Shown: positions 43,150-51,891 of the stretch, piece by piece
Position numbering within the stretch: the first letter of the stretch is position 1
Layout of the letters: each line of letters opens with the position of its first letter
Assembly: GCF_001885765.1 (NCBI RefSeq)
Contig: NZ_JXKD01000007.1
Coordinates: 1 to 64,000 of the forward strand
Source of the DNA: Enterococcus aquimarinus
GTDB lineage: Bacteria; Bacillota; Bacilli; Lactobacillales; Enterococcaceae
Direction: 5' to 3'
DNA: 64,000 nucleotides
Notes under the pieces: model-generated
Databases searched by the model: none
The model's input: the letters and a program-made list of their open reading frames with translations, nothing else
What the model was told of the DNA's origin: nothing
Made by a program: the position numbers and the translations under genes

Positions 43150-45144
43150 ATGCGTTCAAGACAAGTCCATTTAGATTTCCATACAAGTGAGTTCATTCCA
43201 CATATCGGTGAACAGTTTAATAAAACCGCTTTTGTCGAAACATTAAAAGCGGCTCACGTCGATTCGATTACCTGTTTTGCGCGATGTCACCATGGGATGT
43301 TGTATTATCCAAGTAAAACGCATCCGGAGTTGATTCATCCAGGACTCGAAAATCACCAGTTATTAATTGATCAAATTGATGCTTGTCATGAAGCAGGGAT
43401 TGCTGTACCAATTTATACAACCGTTCAGTGGGATCACTACATTATGAAGAATCATCCAGAATGGTTAGCGGTGGATGATCAAGGGGAATTCATCGATACA
43501 CAAGGCGTACCGGCACCGCATTTTTATCACACGATTTGCTTGAATAGTCCATACCGTGCGTTTTTCAAAGAACATCTACTGGATATCATTGAGGTCGTTG
43601 GCAAAGAAAAAGTCGATGGTATTTTTATGGATATATTATTTGCTGTTGATTGTGACTGTCAATATTGTCAAATTGAGATGGAAAAATTAGCGATTGATCA
43701 TACGATTAAAAATGAACGTTTGAAGTATTCAAAAATCATGCTCCATGATTTTAAAGAAGAGATTTCTGAAATGATTTGGTCGATTTCATCCGAAATGAAC
43801 GTTTTTTATAATGGGTCGCATATTGGTCCAAATGATAAAAATAGTTTGCCATTTTATTCGCACTTAGAGCTAGAAAGTTTACCAAGTGGTGGTTGGGGCT
43901 ATGATCATTTCCCAATTACGGCCCGCTATGCCCGTAACTTAGGGAAAGAATTTCTCGGGATGACGGGAAAATTCCATACGTATTGGGGGGATTTCCATTC
44001 ATTAAAAAATAAAGCAGCGATGGAGTTTGAAGTCTTTAATATGTTTGCTCAAGGGGCACAAGGTTGTTCAATTGGGGATCAATTACATCCTGATGGGGCA
44101 TTATCAAAAGCTGCTTATAATATAATTGGACACGTTTTTGAAACGGTAGAGAAGATGGAAGAAGATTGTCAATATGCCTCGATTCCAATGACTGAAATTG
44201 CTGTTTTAACACCTGAAGAATTTTGGATTCCAGGTTCAGATGCTCCAAGAACAAGTCCAGCAATTATTGGGATAACAAGAATGCTCCAAGAACTGAATTA
44301 TCAATTTGACATTATTGATTCTGCGATGAATTTTGAAAAATATCAAGCGATTATTTTACCTGATGTGATTCCGTTTAGCGAAACAATCGCAGACAAATTA
44401 ACGACCTTTACAAAGCAAGGCGGTAAAGTAATTGGCACTTTTGAATCTCTCATTAATCCAACAACGACGAAACAAGCGTTCTATGGCATTGATTATTTAG
44501 GTGAAGGGACGTATGAACGCGACTTTATTTTACCAGATGAGCAATACGGAAAAGACTTACCTAAAGAAGAATTTGTTTCGTATATCCGTGGGACGGAAAT
44601 TACCCTGAACGGCGCCGAAAAACTGGTGGATCGGATAAAACCTTACTTTAACCGGGAAGGAGAAACGTTTATTTCGCATCAACATGCGCCGTCAAAACGT
44701 GAAATTGGCGCACCAGAATTAACGAAATTTGGGAACGTGTATTACTTTGCCCATCCAATCTTTACCTTATACCGTAAAAATGCTCCACAATTTATAAAAG
44801 AAATTTTCAGTGATGTCTTAGCAGAATGTGTCACACACAAGCAACTGATTCATAATGGACCATCCTCGTTACAGATTACAGCGAATACATCAAAAGACCA
44901 AGACGTGATTGTGCTACATGGATTACATTATTTAACAGAGAAAAAGTCAGAAGAGATTTATACCATTGAAAATCATTATCCATTACTCGATATTTCAATG
45001 AAATGTTTTGTAGGAAATAAAAAAGTAACAAAAGTGGTGGATGTCTTGAATCAAAAAGAATTAGTATTTGAAGTGAGTGAAGGGTATGTTACGATTCATC
45101 AAGAGGTATTAGTCCCTCATGTAGTTTATAAAATTGTCTTTTAA
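43150..45144 (+). CDS. Putative alpha-L-fucosidase, GH151-like barrel plus trimerisation domain
   Basis: Cytoplasmic 664-residue protein. An N-terminal TIM barrel (about residues 1-360; opens QVHLDFHTSEFIPHIGEQF, with TCFARCHHGMLYY and VDGIFMDILF) is followed by a GATase-like beta-galactosidase trimerisation domain (about 365-575) and a C-terminal beta domain. This order is that of GH151 alpha-L-fucosidases and relatives. D or E in GIFMDI and SHLELESLP are candidate catalytic acids. Fucosidase activity is supported by the operon (glycosylasparaginase, ROK kinase) and the nearby fuc genes. Beta-galactosidase or an uncharted barrel family remain possible. It starts after AAAGAGGAG. Confidence 0.62.
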   Translation: MRSRQVHLDFHTSEFIPHIGEQFNKTAFVETLKAAHVDSITCFARCHHGMLYYPSKTHPELIHPGLENHQLLIDQIDACHEAGIAVPIYTTVQWDHYIMKNHPEWLAVDDQGEFIDTQGVPAPHFYHTICLNSPYRAFFKEHLLDIIEVVGKEKVDGIFMDILFAVDCDCQYCQIEMEKLAIDHTIKNERLKYSKIMLHDFKEEISEMIWSISSEMNVFYNGSHIGPNDKNSLPFYSHLELESLPSGGWGYDHFPITARYARNLGKEFLGMTGKFHTYWGDFHSLKNKAAMEFEVFNMFAQGAQGCSIGDQLHPDGALSKAAYNIIGHVFETVEKMEEDCQYASIPMTEIAVLTPEEFWIPGSDAPRTSPAIIGITRMLQELNYQFDIIDSAMNFEKYQAIILPDVIPFSETIADKLTTFTKQGGKVIGTFESLINPTTTKQAFYGIDYLGEGTYERDFILPDEQYGKDLPKEEFVSYIRGTEITLNGAEKLVDRIKPYFNREGETFISHQHAPSKREIGAPELTKFGNVYYFAHPIFTLYRKNAPQFIKEIFSDVLAECVTHKQLIHNGPSSLQITANTSKDQDVIVLHGLHYLTEKKSEEIYTIENHYPLLDISMKCFVGNKKVTKVVDVLNQKELVFEVSEGYVTIHQEVLVPHVVYKIVF

Positions 45145-45156
45145 GGTGGGAAATAG

Positions 45157-46014
45157 ATGGCCATATTAACGATTGATATTGGTGGTTCAAGTGTGAAAAG
45201 TGCGATTTATACCGGAGAATTAGCCGATCATAAACAGTTTTATTCACCAGAAAATTTAGTGAAGATGCAAGAAAATCTTGATGAAATGATTATGTATTAC
45301 TTAAAAAAGTATGACATTACCGCGATTGCCTTTAGTGTGCCAGGGATTGCCAATCAGGAAACAGGCCGAGTGGATGGCGTCAGCTCCTTACGTTATATTC
45401 ATGATTTTGATTTTATTGCGTATTTTAAAGAAACGTATCAACGACCCATTTATTTTGAAAATGATGCCAACAGTGCTTGTAAGGCGGAAGTCCATTTAGG
45501 TATTGCTGGGGATATTAAGAATGCCCTCTTTATGGTGATTGGTACTGGTGTTGGGGGAACGATTATCTCAAATGGTCAAATCCAACCAGGAGAGCATGCT
45601 TATGGTGGGGAGTTTGGTATGATGTTAGTCGATGGCCGCCGAGAGTTAAGTGAACTTGGTTCTGCTGTGCACATGGCGCGCAAGTATTCAAAGTTAAAAG
45701 GGAAAGAGTATACAGGCGAAGAGGTCTTTGCTTTAGCAGAAGCAGGCGAAGTCGATGCGGTGACGGCAACAGAGGAACTGTATCACTACTTAGCTTTAGG
45801 CATTTACAATATGCAGTATACGATTGATCCAGAATACATTGTTTTAGGTGGCGGTATTACCAAAAAAGCTGATTTACTCGATCATCTTTATCGGAAACTA
45901 GCAGAAATCATGAATTACGGACAACGCTGTCCCATTATGCCAAAGATTCGTATCGCAAAATTTGGAAATGATGCCAATTTAATTGGCGCGGCATTAACGG
46001 CTGAAGGAAAATAA
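45157..46014 (+). CDS. ROK-family sugar kinase, probable GlcNAc kinase
   Basis: ATP-dependent ROK kinase of 285 residues with DIGGSSVKSAIY (residues 5-16), FENDANSACKAE and VIGTGVGGTI. The cysteine zinc motif is absent. Following the glycosylasparaginase and fucosidase-like genes by 12 bases, it probably phosphorylates the released N-acetylglucosamine; mannosamine or mannose remain possible. It would correspond to sugK of the L. casei alf-2 cluster. It is the last gene before a bidirectional terminator. AAGGTGGG precedes the ATG. Confidence 0.85.
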   Translation: MAILTIDIGGSSVKSAIYTGELADHKQFYSPENLVKMQENLDEMIMYYLKKYDITAIAFSVPGIANQETGRVDGVSSLRYIHDFDFIAYFKETYQRPIYFENDANSACKAEVHLGIAGDIKNALFMVIGTGVGGTIISNGQIQPGEHAYGGEFGMMLVDGRRELSELGSAVHMARKYSKLKGKEYTGEEVFALAEAGEVDAVTATEELYHYLALGIYNMQYTIDPEYIVLGGGITKKADLLDHLYRKLAEIMNYGQRCPIMPKIRIAKFGNDANLIGAALTAEGK

Positions 46015-46016
46015 TG

Positions 46017-46059
46017 AAAAAACAGACTGGATCAAAATAATGGTTCCAGTCTGTTTTTT
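46017..46059 (+). terminator. Terminator of the glycoasparagine operon
   Basis: AAAAAACAGACTGGA (46017-46031) pairs with TCCAGTCTGTTTTTT (46045-46059), ending the 39954-46014 operon. Confidence 0.9.
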
Positions 46060-46089
46060 CCATGCTATACTAACAAGTGAGGTGAAGGT

Positions 46090-46815
46090 ATGAGTGAAAG
46101 ACATTCCACAAAAGTAAAATTTGAGGCTGTGGCCCAAAACATTCAAGAACGGATTAACGAAGGGATTTATGTGAGTTCGCAAAAATTACCTTCGGAATAT
46201 GATTTAGCCAAAGAGTTTGAAGTGAGTCGCTTGACAATCCGTAAAGCCATCGATGAACTCGTTCAAAAAAATATTTTATTTAAACTAAAAGGCAAAGGCA
46301 GTTATGTGATGTCGCCGCAAAAAATTCAAAGTGGCCGATCAGGTCTCCAAGGATTTACGGAAGCCGCCAAGGAATATGGGAAAACGAGTCGGACAGAAGT
46401 GATTTCGTTTAAGACATTAAAAACGGTCCCTGAAACTATTTTAGAAGCCTTAAAATTAACGAAAGGACAGCCCGTCAAAGAGTTGATTCGTCGTCGGATG
46501 TATGATGAGGAGCCAATGACGGTCGAAAAACTGTATTTACCAGAACTGACTGTCGAAGGGTTGACTGCGAAAGATTTTGAAGGTTCTTTGTTTCAATTAC
46601 TCGAAGAAAAAATTGAAATTGCCTATTCGCATCAAGAAATTGAAGCGATATTGGTGACAAAAGAGTTAGAAAAATGGTTAGCCGTTCCTTTAGGAAGTCC
46701 TTTATTACAAGTGGATTCATTGACCTATACGAAGGATGCCGCACCGATTCTTTATGACCGTTCTTATTATCGAGCAGATAAATATACGTTTAAAAATACT
46801 TTGATCCGTAATTAA
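46090..46815 (+). CDS. GntR/HutC-family transcriptional regulator
   Basis: GntR regulator of 241 residues. Winged helix at about 10-75 (SEYDLAKEFEVSRLTIRKAI) and a UTRA domain about 90-235. It lies just after the operon of glycoasparagine genes, where alfR2 sits in the L. casei cluster, and the two GTATATAC palindromes upstream of that operon match HutC-type sites. A -10 TATACT is near 46065-46070, 20 bases before the start. The ligand is likely a phosphorylated or free sugar of the pathway; this is inference. Confidence 0.9.
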   Translation: MSERHSTKVKFEAVAQNIQERINEGIYVSSQKLPSEYDLAKEFEVSRLTIRKAIDELVQKNILFKLKGKGSYVMSPQKIQSGRSGLQGFTEAAKEYGKTSRTEVISFKTLKTVPETILEALKLTKGQPVKELIRRRMYDEEPMTVEKLYLPELTVEGLTAKDFEGSLFQLLEEKIEIAYSHQEIEAILVTKELEKWLAVPLGSPLLQVDSLTYTKDAAPILYDRSYYRADKYTFKNTLIRN

Positions 46816-46816
46816 T

Positions 46817-46860
46817 AAAAGTCTGAACAAACTCCGACTAGGGAGTGTTCAGACTTTTTT
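46817..46860. terminator. Bidirectional terminator
   Basis: AAAAGTCTGAACA pairs with TGTTCAGACTTTT around a loop with a short inner stem. It separates convergent regulators. Confidence 0.88.
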
Positions 46861-46862
46861 AG

Positions 46863-47624
46863 TTATTCAGGGTATAACAGTTCGACATCTTTTGTTTCGA
46901 ATAAGTTCAAGTAATTTGAATGAGGCATTTGATTGGTTACAACGGCATCGTAGTCCTCAAAGTTGCCAATTTTAAAGAAATGAGTAGAATCAAATTTTGA
47001 ATCATCGACGAGTAAAATTTTTTGTTTGGCGCGTTGCATCATTTCTTTTTTGAGATTCGCTTGGCTAAAACTTGTTTCATAAATGCCATCTTGATCAATG
47101 CCACGACAAGAGAAAAAAGCTAAATCAAAGCGAAAAGATTCAAAGACGGGATCTTGACCAGAAGGGAAAATCGCATTTGAATTCATTTTAATTTCGCCAC
47201 CGGTAATAAAGATTTTTAACGATTCATTATTCGATTCACTAAGGATAGTCGCAGTCTTAAGACTATTCGTGATGACGACTAAATTCGGAATGGTCATAAT
47301 GGCATCAATGATTTGTTGGACAGTACTGCTAGAATCAAGAAATAGACACATCCCGGGTCCAATAAAATCTTTGGCTAAATCAATGATGATTTTTTTCTTT
47401 GAGAGGTTTTTATTCTCACGATAGGTATGAGAAAACTCAATATTTGATGCTTGCGTAAGCATCACACCGCCGCGAACGCGCGTCACGACTTTTTGATTTT
47501 CTAATGAAATTAAGGCGCGTCGAATCGAAGAAGTACTGCAATGCAGCAGCTCACATAATTCAGCGCTACGAACCATTTTTTTATTAGCTAAAATTTCTAA
47601 AATCTCTTTTTCGCGAATATCCAT
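46863..47624 (-). CDS. DeoR-family transcriptional regulator, probable fucose repressor
   Basis: DeoR-type repressor of 253 residues: N-terminal helix-turn-helix (about 1-57, with ILANKKMVRSAELCELL and STSSIRRALISLE) and a DeoRC sensor domain with FLDSSSTVQQI and SCRGIDQDGIYE. The ATG at 47624 follows GGAGGG by six bases; longer frames extend into noncoding DNA. It is divergent from fucA-fucK-fucI and likely represses that operon until a fuculose-phosphate-type ligand binds. Confidence 0.88.
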   Translation of the reverse strand: MDIREKEILEILANKKMVRSAELCELLHCSTSSIRRALISLENQKVVTRVRGGVMLTQASNIEFSHTYRENKNLSKKKIIIDLAKDFIGPGMCLFLDSSSTVQQIIDAIMTIPNLVVITNSLKTATILSESNNESLKIFITGGEIKMNSNAIFPSGQDPVFESFRFDLAFFSCRGIDQDGIYETSFSQANLKKEMMQRAKQKILLVDDSKFDSTHFFKIGNFEDYDAVVTNQMPHSNYLNLFETKDVELLYPE

Positions 47625-47698
47625 GAGCATCCCTCCAGTGATAATTGTAGCACAAACTGAACGGAAATGAACAATTATGAACGAAAAAGAAGCTAAAA

Positions 47699-47757
47699 AG
47701 AGAGCGTTTTCTATTCTTTTGTTCAAGCAGTCTTTTACGCTAGAAAATAAGTATAAT
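47699..47757 (+). promoter_or_regulatory. fuc operon promoter region with cre-like site
   Basis: AGAGAGCGTTTTCT (47699-47712) fits the core of a CcpA cre site, and TATAAT (47752-47757) is a strong -10, 39 bases before fucA. No clear -35 is seen at the usual distance, which suits activated or repressed control. Confidence 0.45.
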
Positions 47758-47795
47758 AAACACAGATAGAATCAGAATACTGGAGGAATCAATCA

Positions 47796-48482
47796 ATGAA
47801 TGAACAGTTAATTAGAGAAAAAATCTGCGATGTTTGTAATAAAATGTGGCAATTAGGATGGGTAGCCGCGAATGATGGGAATGTTTCAGTAAAATTAGAT
47901 AAAAATACATTCTTATGTACACCAACAGGAGTTAGTAAAAGTTTTATTACTCCTGATAAGTTAATTAAAATTGATCAAAACGCCAATATTATTGAGGCCC
48001 AAGGGGATTACCGTCCGTCAAGTGAAATTAAAATGCATCTACGGGTCTATCAAGAAAGACCTGATGTTGGGGCTGTCGTTCATGCACACCCACCGGTAGC
48101 AACTGGTTTTGCGTTAGCGCATGTGCCGCTTGATAGCTATTCACTAATTGAAAATGCCATTGTGATTGGTTCCGTCCCGATTACTCCCTTTGGCGTTCCC
48201 TCAACGAATGAAGTACCAGAAGCAATTGCGCCTTATCTAGCAGAACATGACGTGTTATTATTAGAATATCATGGTGCTCTCGCGGTTGGTTCAGATATTA
48301 TTACGGCTTTTTATCGGATGGAATCATTGGAGCTCGTCGCTAAAACGACTTTCTATGCTCGCATGTTACTAGGTGGAAAACAAGAAGAAGAAATTCCGCG
48401 TGAAAAATTAGAAACGTTATTTGAAATGCGTAAAAATTATGGGGTTACCGGCAAACATCCAGGGTACAAAAAATATAGCTAA
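47796..48482 (+). CDS. fucA: L-fuculose-phosphate aldolase
   Basis: Class II zinc aldolase (228 residues) that splits L-fuculose-1-phosphate to DHAP and L-lactaldehyde. It has the substrate loop NDGNVSVKL, TGVSKSF, PSSEIKMHL with the catalytic Glu, and zinc ligands in VHAHPPVATGFA plus the later YHGALAVG. It lies 20 bases before fucK in a fucA-fucK-fucI operon. GGAGG precedes the ATG. Class II aldolases of other sugars look similar, but the neighbours make fuculose-phosphate clear. Confidence 0.92.
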   Translation: MNEQLIREKICDVCNKMWQLGWVAANDGNVSVKLDKNTFLCTPTGVSKSFITPDKLIKIDQNANIIEAQGDYRPSSEIKMHLRVYQERPDVGAVVHAHPPVATGFALAHVPLDSYSLIENAIVIGSVPITPFGVPSTNEVPEAIAPYLAEHDVLLLEYHGALAVGSDIITAFYRMESLELVAKTTFYARMLLGGKQEEEIPREKLETLFEMRKNYGVTGKHPGYKKYS

Positions 48483-48505
48483 GCAAACAAAGGACGGGAA
48501 AAGTG

Positions 48506-49969
48506 ATGCAAAAAAATGTATTAGCCTTTGATTTTGGCGCTTCTTCTGGTCGAGTGATTGTTGGGAAATATTACCACGGGAAACTTGAACTAGAAGAAGT
48601 TCATCGTTTCCCTAACTATCCTGTGGAAGAAGAGGGAGGCTTGTATTGGGACATTGATTATTTGTTCCAACAAGTCATCAAAGGCATTGAAGTCGCAACA
48701 AATAACTATCCAATCGACAGTCTAGGCATCGATACTTGGGGTGTTGACTTTGGTTTATTAGATAAAGAGGGTCAATTGCTAAAAAAACCAAGGAACTATC
48801 GCGATCCACGAACAAAAGACATTTTGGCCAAGGTGAATCCAATCTTGCCTTTAGAAGAAATTTATCAACAAACAGGAAATCAATTGATGGAGATCAATAC
48901 CTTATTTCAACTCTTAGCGATAAAATGGCAAGATCCGGAACTTTTCAAAAAAGCAGATCAGTTATTAATGATGCCCGATTTATTAAATTATTTATTAACC
49001 GGTAAAAAAGTAGCAGAAAGAAGTATTGCTTCAACGGCTCAGTTAGTTAATCCTCATTCAAAGGAGTGGGATGAAACGTTATTACACACGTTTGATTTGC
49101 CAAAGAAACTCTTCCCAACACTCGTTGAAGCAGGAAATTCTTTAGGATATATCAAACCAGCACTTGGGTTACCTAAAATCAAAGTCTTCAATATCTGTGA
49201 ACATGATACAGCCAGTGCCGTCGTTAGTGTGCCAAGTAATCAACGATTTTTGTTTGTTTCTTGTGGGACTTGGTCATTAGTCGGAACAGAATTGCCAGCG
49301 CCGATTATCAACAACAAAGCGTTTCATTACAATTTGACGAATGAAAGCGGAATCAACGGATCGACTCGTTTTCTGAAAAATTGTACGGGTCTTTGGATTA
49401 TTCAAGAAGTGAAACGGAATTTTGAAGCATTAGGACGAACGTATTCTTTTGCAGAAATGACGGATCAGGCCAATAAAGCAAAGCCGTTCCAATGTCTGAT
49501 TGACACGGATGATGCGATTTTTGTAGCACCTGGGAATATGATTCGTCGCATTCAAGAGTATGCAAAAGAAACACAACAATCAATTCCTGAAACAGACGGG
49601 GAGATTGCTCGTTGTGTGTATGAAAGTCTCGCCATGAAATATAAATATACTTTCTTAGAAATTACCGATGCTGTTGGTGCCGAGTTTGACACCGTAAATA
49701 TTGTCGGTGGCGGTTCGCAAGCGGCAATCCTTTGCCAAATGGTAGCAGATGCCTCCAACATGCGTGTTTGCGCAGGACCAGTTGAAGCGACAGCAATTGG
49801 CAACGTCGCCGTTCAATTAATGGCACAAGGTGTCTTTGAGGATTTGACTGCTGTACGTGAATGGGTCAAAGAGGTTGCTGAAGTCAAATACTACTATCCT
49901 ACGCTAAATAATCGCGAGTGGGATCGTCAGTTTTCGCGTTATCAAAAAATAATGAATATGAAAAAATAA
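48506..49969 (+). CDS. fucK: L-fuculokinase (FGGY family)
   Basis: Sugar kinase of the FGGY family (487 residues). It opens with the phosphate loop FDFGASSGRVI, has SLGIDTWGVDFGLLD in the middle and the C-terminal INGSTRFLKNCTG and VNIVGGGSQAAILC segments. By sequence alone it resembles rhamnulokinase, which is common for Gram-positive fuculokinases; the flanking fucA and fucI settle the role. I prefer the ATG at 48506 over the GTG just before it; the AAGGACGGG ribosome site fits both. Confidence 0.88.
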   Translation: MQKNVLAFDFGASSGRVIVGKYYHGKLELEEVHRFPNYPVEEEGGLYWDIDYLFQQVIKGIEVATNNYPIDSLGIDTWGVDFGLLDKEGQLLKKPRNYRDPRTKDILAKVNPILPLEEIYQQTGNQLMEINTLFQLLAIKWQDPELFKKADQLLMMPDLLNYLLTGKKVAERSIASTAQLVNPHSKEWDETLLHTFDLPKKLFPTLVEAGNSLGYIKPALGLPKIKVFNICEHDTASAVVSVPSNQRFLFVSCGTWSLVGTELPAPIINNKAFHYNLTNESGINGSTRFLKNCTGLWIIQEVKRNFEALGRTYSFAEMTDQANKAKPFQCLIDTDDAIFVAPGNMIRRIQEYAKETQQSIPETDGEIARCVYESLAMKYKYTFLEITDAVGAEFDTVNIVGGGSQAAILCQMVADASNMRVCAGPVEATAIGNVAVQLMAQGVFEDLTAVREWVKEVAEVKYYYPTLNNREWDRQFSRYQKIMNMKK

Positions 49970-49983
49970 AGGAGTAATGACGA

Positions 49984-51768
49984 ATGAAAAATTATCCAAA
50001 AATTGGGATTCGACCAACGATCGATGGCCGTCAAGGTGGCGTCCGTGAGTCTTTAGAAGAAAAAACAATGGCGATGGCGCACGCGGCCAAAGAACTGATT
50101 GAACGTTCCTTGCGTTATGCTGATGGCACACCTGTGCAATGTGTGGTTGCCGAGCGAACGATTGGTGGCCGGGGAGATGCCGGAATCGTGGCGGAACAAT
50201 TTAGTCGTGAAAATATTGTCGCAACGTTATCGGTGACGCCAAGTTGGTGTTATGGAACCGAAACAATGGATTTAGCCTCAGATACCATTAAAGCGATATG
50301 GGGATTTAATGGCACGCAGCGTCCAGGTGCTGTTTATTTAGCAGCAGCGATGGCCGGTTATGCACAAAAAGGACTTCCAGCTTTTAAAATCTATGCACAC
50401 GATGTACAGGATTTAGAGGATCACTCCATTCCAACAGATGTGGCGGAAAAGATTTTATCATTTGCACGTGGGGCATTTGCAGTCGGACAAATGAAAGGAA
50501 AATCGTATGTAAATATTGGTTCTTCTTGTATGGGGATTGCAGGATCACAAGTCGACGATTCTTTCTTTGGTAAGTATTTAGGGATGCCCGTGGAATATGT
50601 TGACATGACAGAAATCTTGCGTCGGATGACGTTAGGAATTTATGATGAAGCTGAGTACAAGAAAGCTTATACGTGGATTCAAGAAAAATGTCAAGAAGGG
50701 ATTGATATTAACGTTGGCAAAGAATACCCTGAAGTGATTACGAAATCCAAAGTCGTCCCAGCTGATCAAGATTGGGATTTTATCGCCAAACAAGCAGTGA
50801 TTATCCGTGATATTTTATTTGGTAATGAACAATTAGCTGAAATTGGTTGGAAAGAAGAAGCTCGGGGACGCCATGCCATTGCGGGTGGATTCCAAGGTCA
50901 ACGTCAATGGACAGACTGGTTGCCAAATGGGGATTTTACAGAAGCAATCATGGCTTCAACCTTTGACTGGAATGGACCGCGACCCGTTACGGCTTTTGCA
51001 ACGGAAAATGATACTCTAAATGCGGTTGCCATGTTATTTGGGACCCTTGTAACCAATAAAGCACCGATTTTCTCTGATGTTCGGACGTATTGGAGTCCAG
51101 AAGCGGTTGAAAATGTGACGGGTAAAACATTAACTGGTAAAGCAGAAAATGGGATTTTACACCTGATCAACTCAGGTGCTTCCGCTTTAGATGGGAGTGC
51201 CGCAGCCAAAGATGAACATGGTAATGGCACAATGAAAGAGTTTTGGAATATGACGGATGAAGATGTGGAGGCATGTTTAGCAGCAACGGACTGGTGTCGT
51301 GCTAACTACGAGTACTTCCGTGGTGGCGGGTATTCTTCGCACTTTAAGACGGCCGCTGAAATGCCGGTGACGGTTATTCGCTTAAATATGGTAGAAGGCG
51401 TCGGCCCGACCTTACAAATTGCGGAAGGACATACCGTTGTTCTAGAAGATGACGTGCATACTATTTTAGATGAAAGAACCGATAAAACGTGGCCAACAAC
51501 TTGGTTTGCACCAAACTTAGGTGAAGCCGGTTTTGAAACGGTTTATGACGTGATGAATGCTTGGGGATCCAATCACTGTGCAACCGTTCATGGTCATGTC
51601 GGGAATGATCTCATTACGCTCGCAAGTATGTTACGAATTCCAGTGGCGTTACATAACGTGCCTCGTGAACGAATTTTCCGTCCGCATGCTTTTAGTGGCT
51701 TTGGGACGAAAGATTTAGAAGGTGCGGATTTTAAAGCATGTGAACATTTCGGTCCGCTCTATCAATAA
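49984..51768 (+). CDS. fucI: L-fucose isomerase
   Basis: Manganese-dependent L-fucose isomerase (594 residues, standard length) making L-fuculose. Conserved blocks include KIGIRPTIDGRQGGVRESLE, the metal region FATENDTLNAVAMLFG with DVRTYWSPEAV, and the C-terminal NHCATVHGHVG with the His ligand. It follows fucK by 14 bases and ends the operon before a terminator. A fucose permease gene (fucP) and lactaldehyde reductase are not present, so fucose probably arises inside the cell from imported glycans. Confidence 0.95.
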   Translation: MKNYPKIGIRPTIDGRQGGVRESLEEKTMAMAHAAKELIERSLRYADGTPVQCVVAERTIGGRGDAGIVAEQFSRENIVATLSVTPSWCYGTETMDLASDTIKAIWGFNGTQRPGAVYLAAAMAGYAQKGLPAFKIYAHDVQDLEDHSIPTDVAEKILSFARGAFAVGQMKGKSYVNIGSSCMGIAGSQVDDSFFGKYLGMPVEYVDMTEILRRMTLGIYDEAEYKKAYTWIQEKCQEGIDINVGKEYPEVITKSKVVPADQDWDFIAKQAVIIRDILFGNEQLAEIGWKEEARGRHAIAGGFQGQRQWTDWLPNGDFTEAIMASTFDWNGPRPVTAFATENDTLNAVAMLFGTLVTNKAPIFSDVRTYWSPEAVENVTGKTLTGKAENGILHLINSGASALDGSAAAKDEHGNGTMKEFWNMTDEDVEACLAATDWCRANYEYFRGGGYSSHFKTAAEMPVTVIRLNMVEGVGPTLQIAEGHTVVLEDDVHTILDERTDKTWPTTWFAPNLGEAGFETVYDVMNAWGSNHCATVHGHVGNDLITLASMLRIPVALHNVPRERIFRPHAFSGFGTKDLEGADFKACEHFGPLYQ

Positions 51769-51789
51769 ATAGTCAATTTTAAGTTAAAA

Positions 51790-51818
51790 GGAGTACTCCT
51801 AGCGAATACTCCTTTTTT
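51790..51818 (+). terminator. Terminator of the fuc operon
   Basis: GGAGTA (51790-51795) pairs with TACTCC (51807-51812), followed by TTTTTT. Confidence 0.8.
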
Positions 51819-51891
51819 GTTGTATTTTGATCATTAAGTGATCCTCAAATACGGTATAATGAATAACATATTCAAAAGGAGGGATGATACG

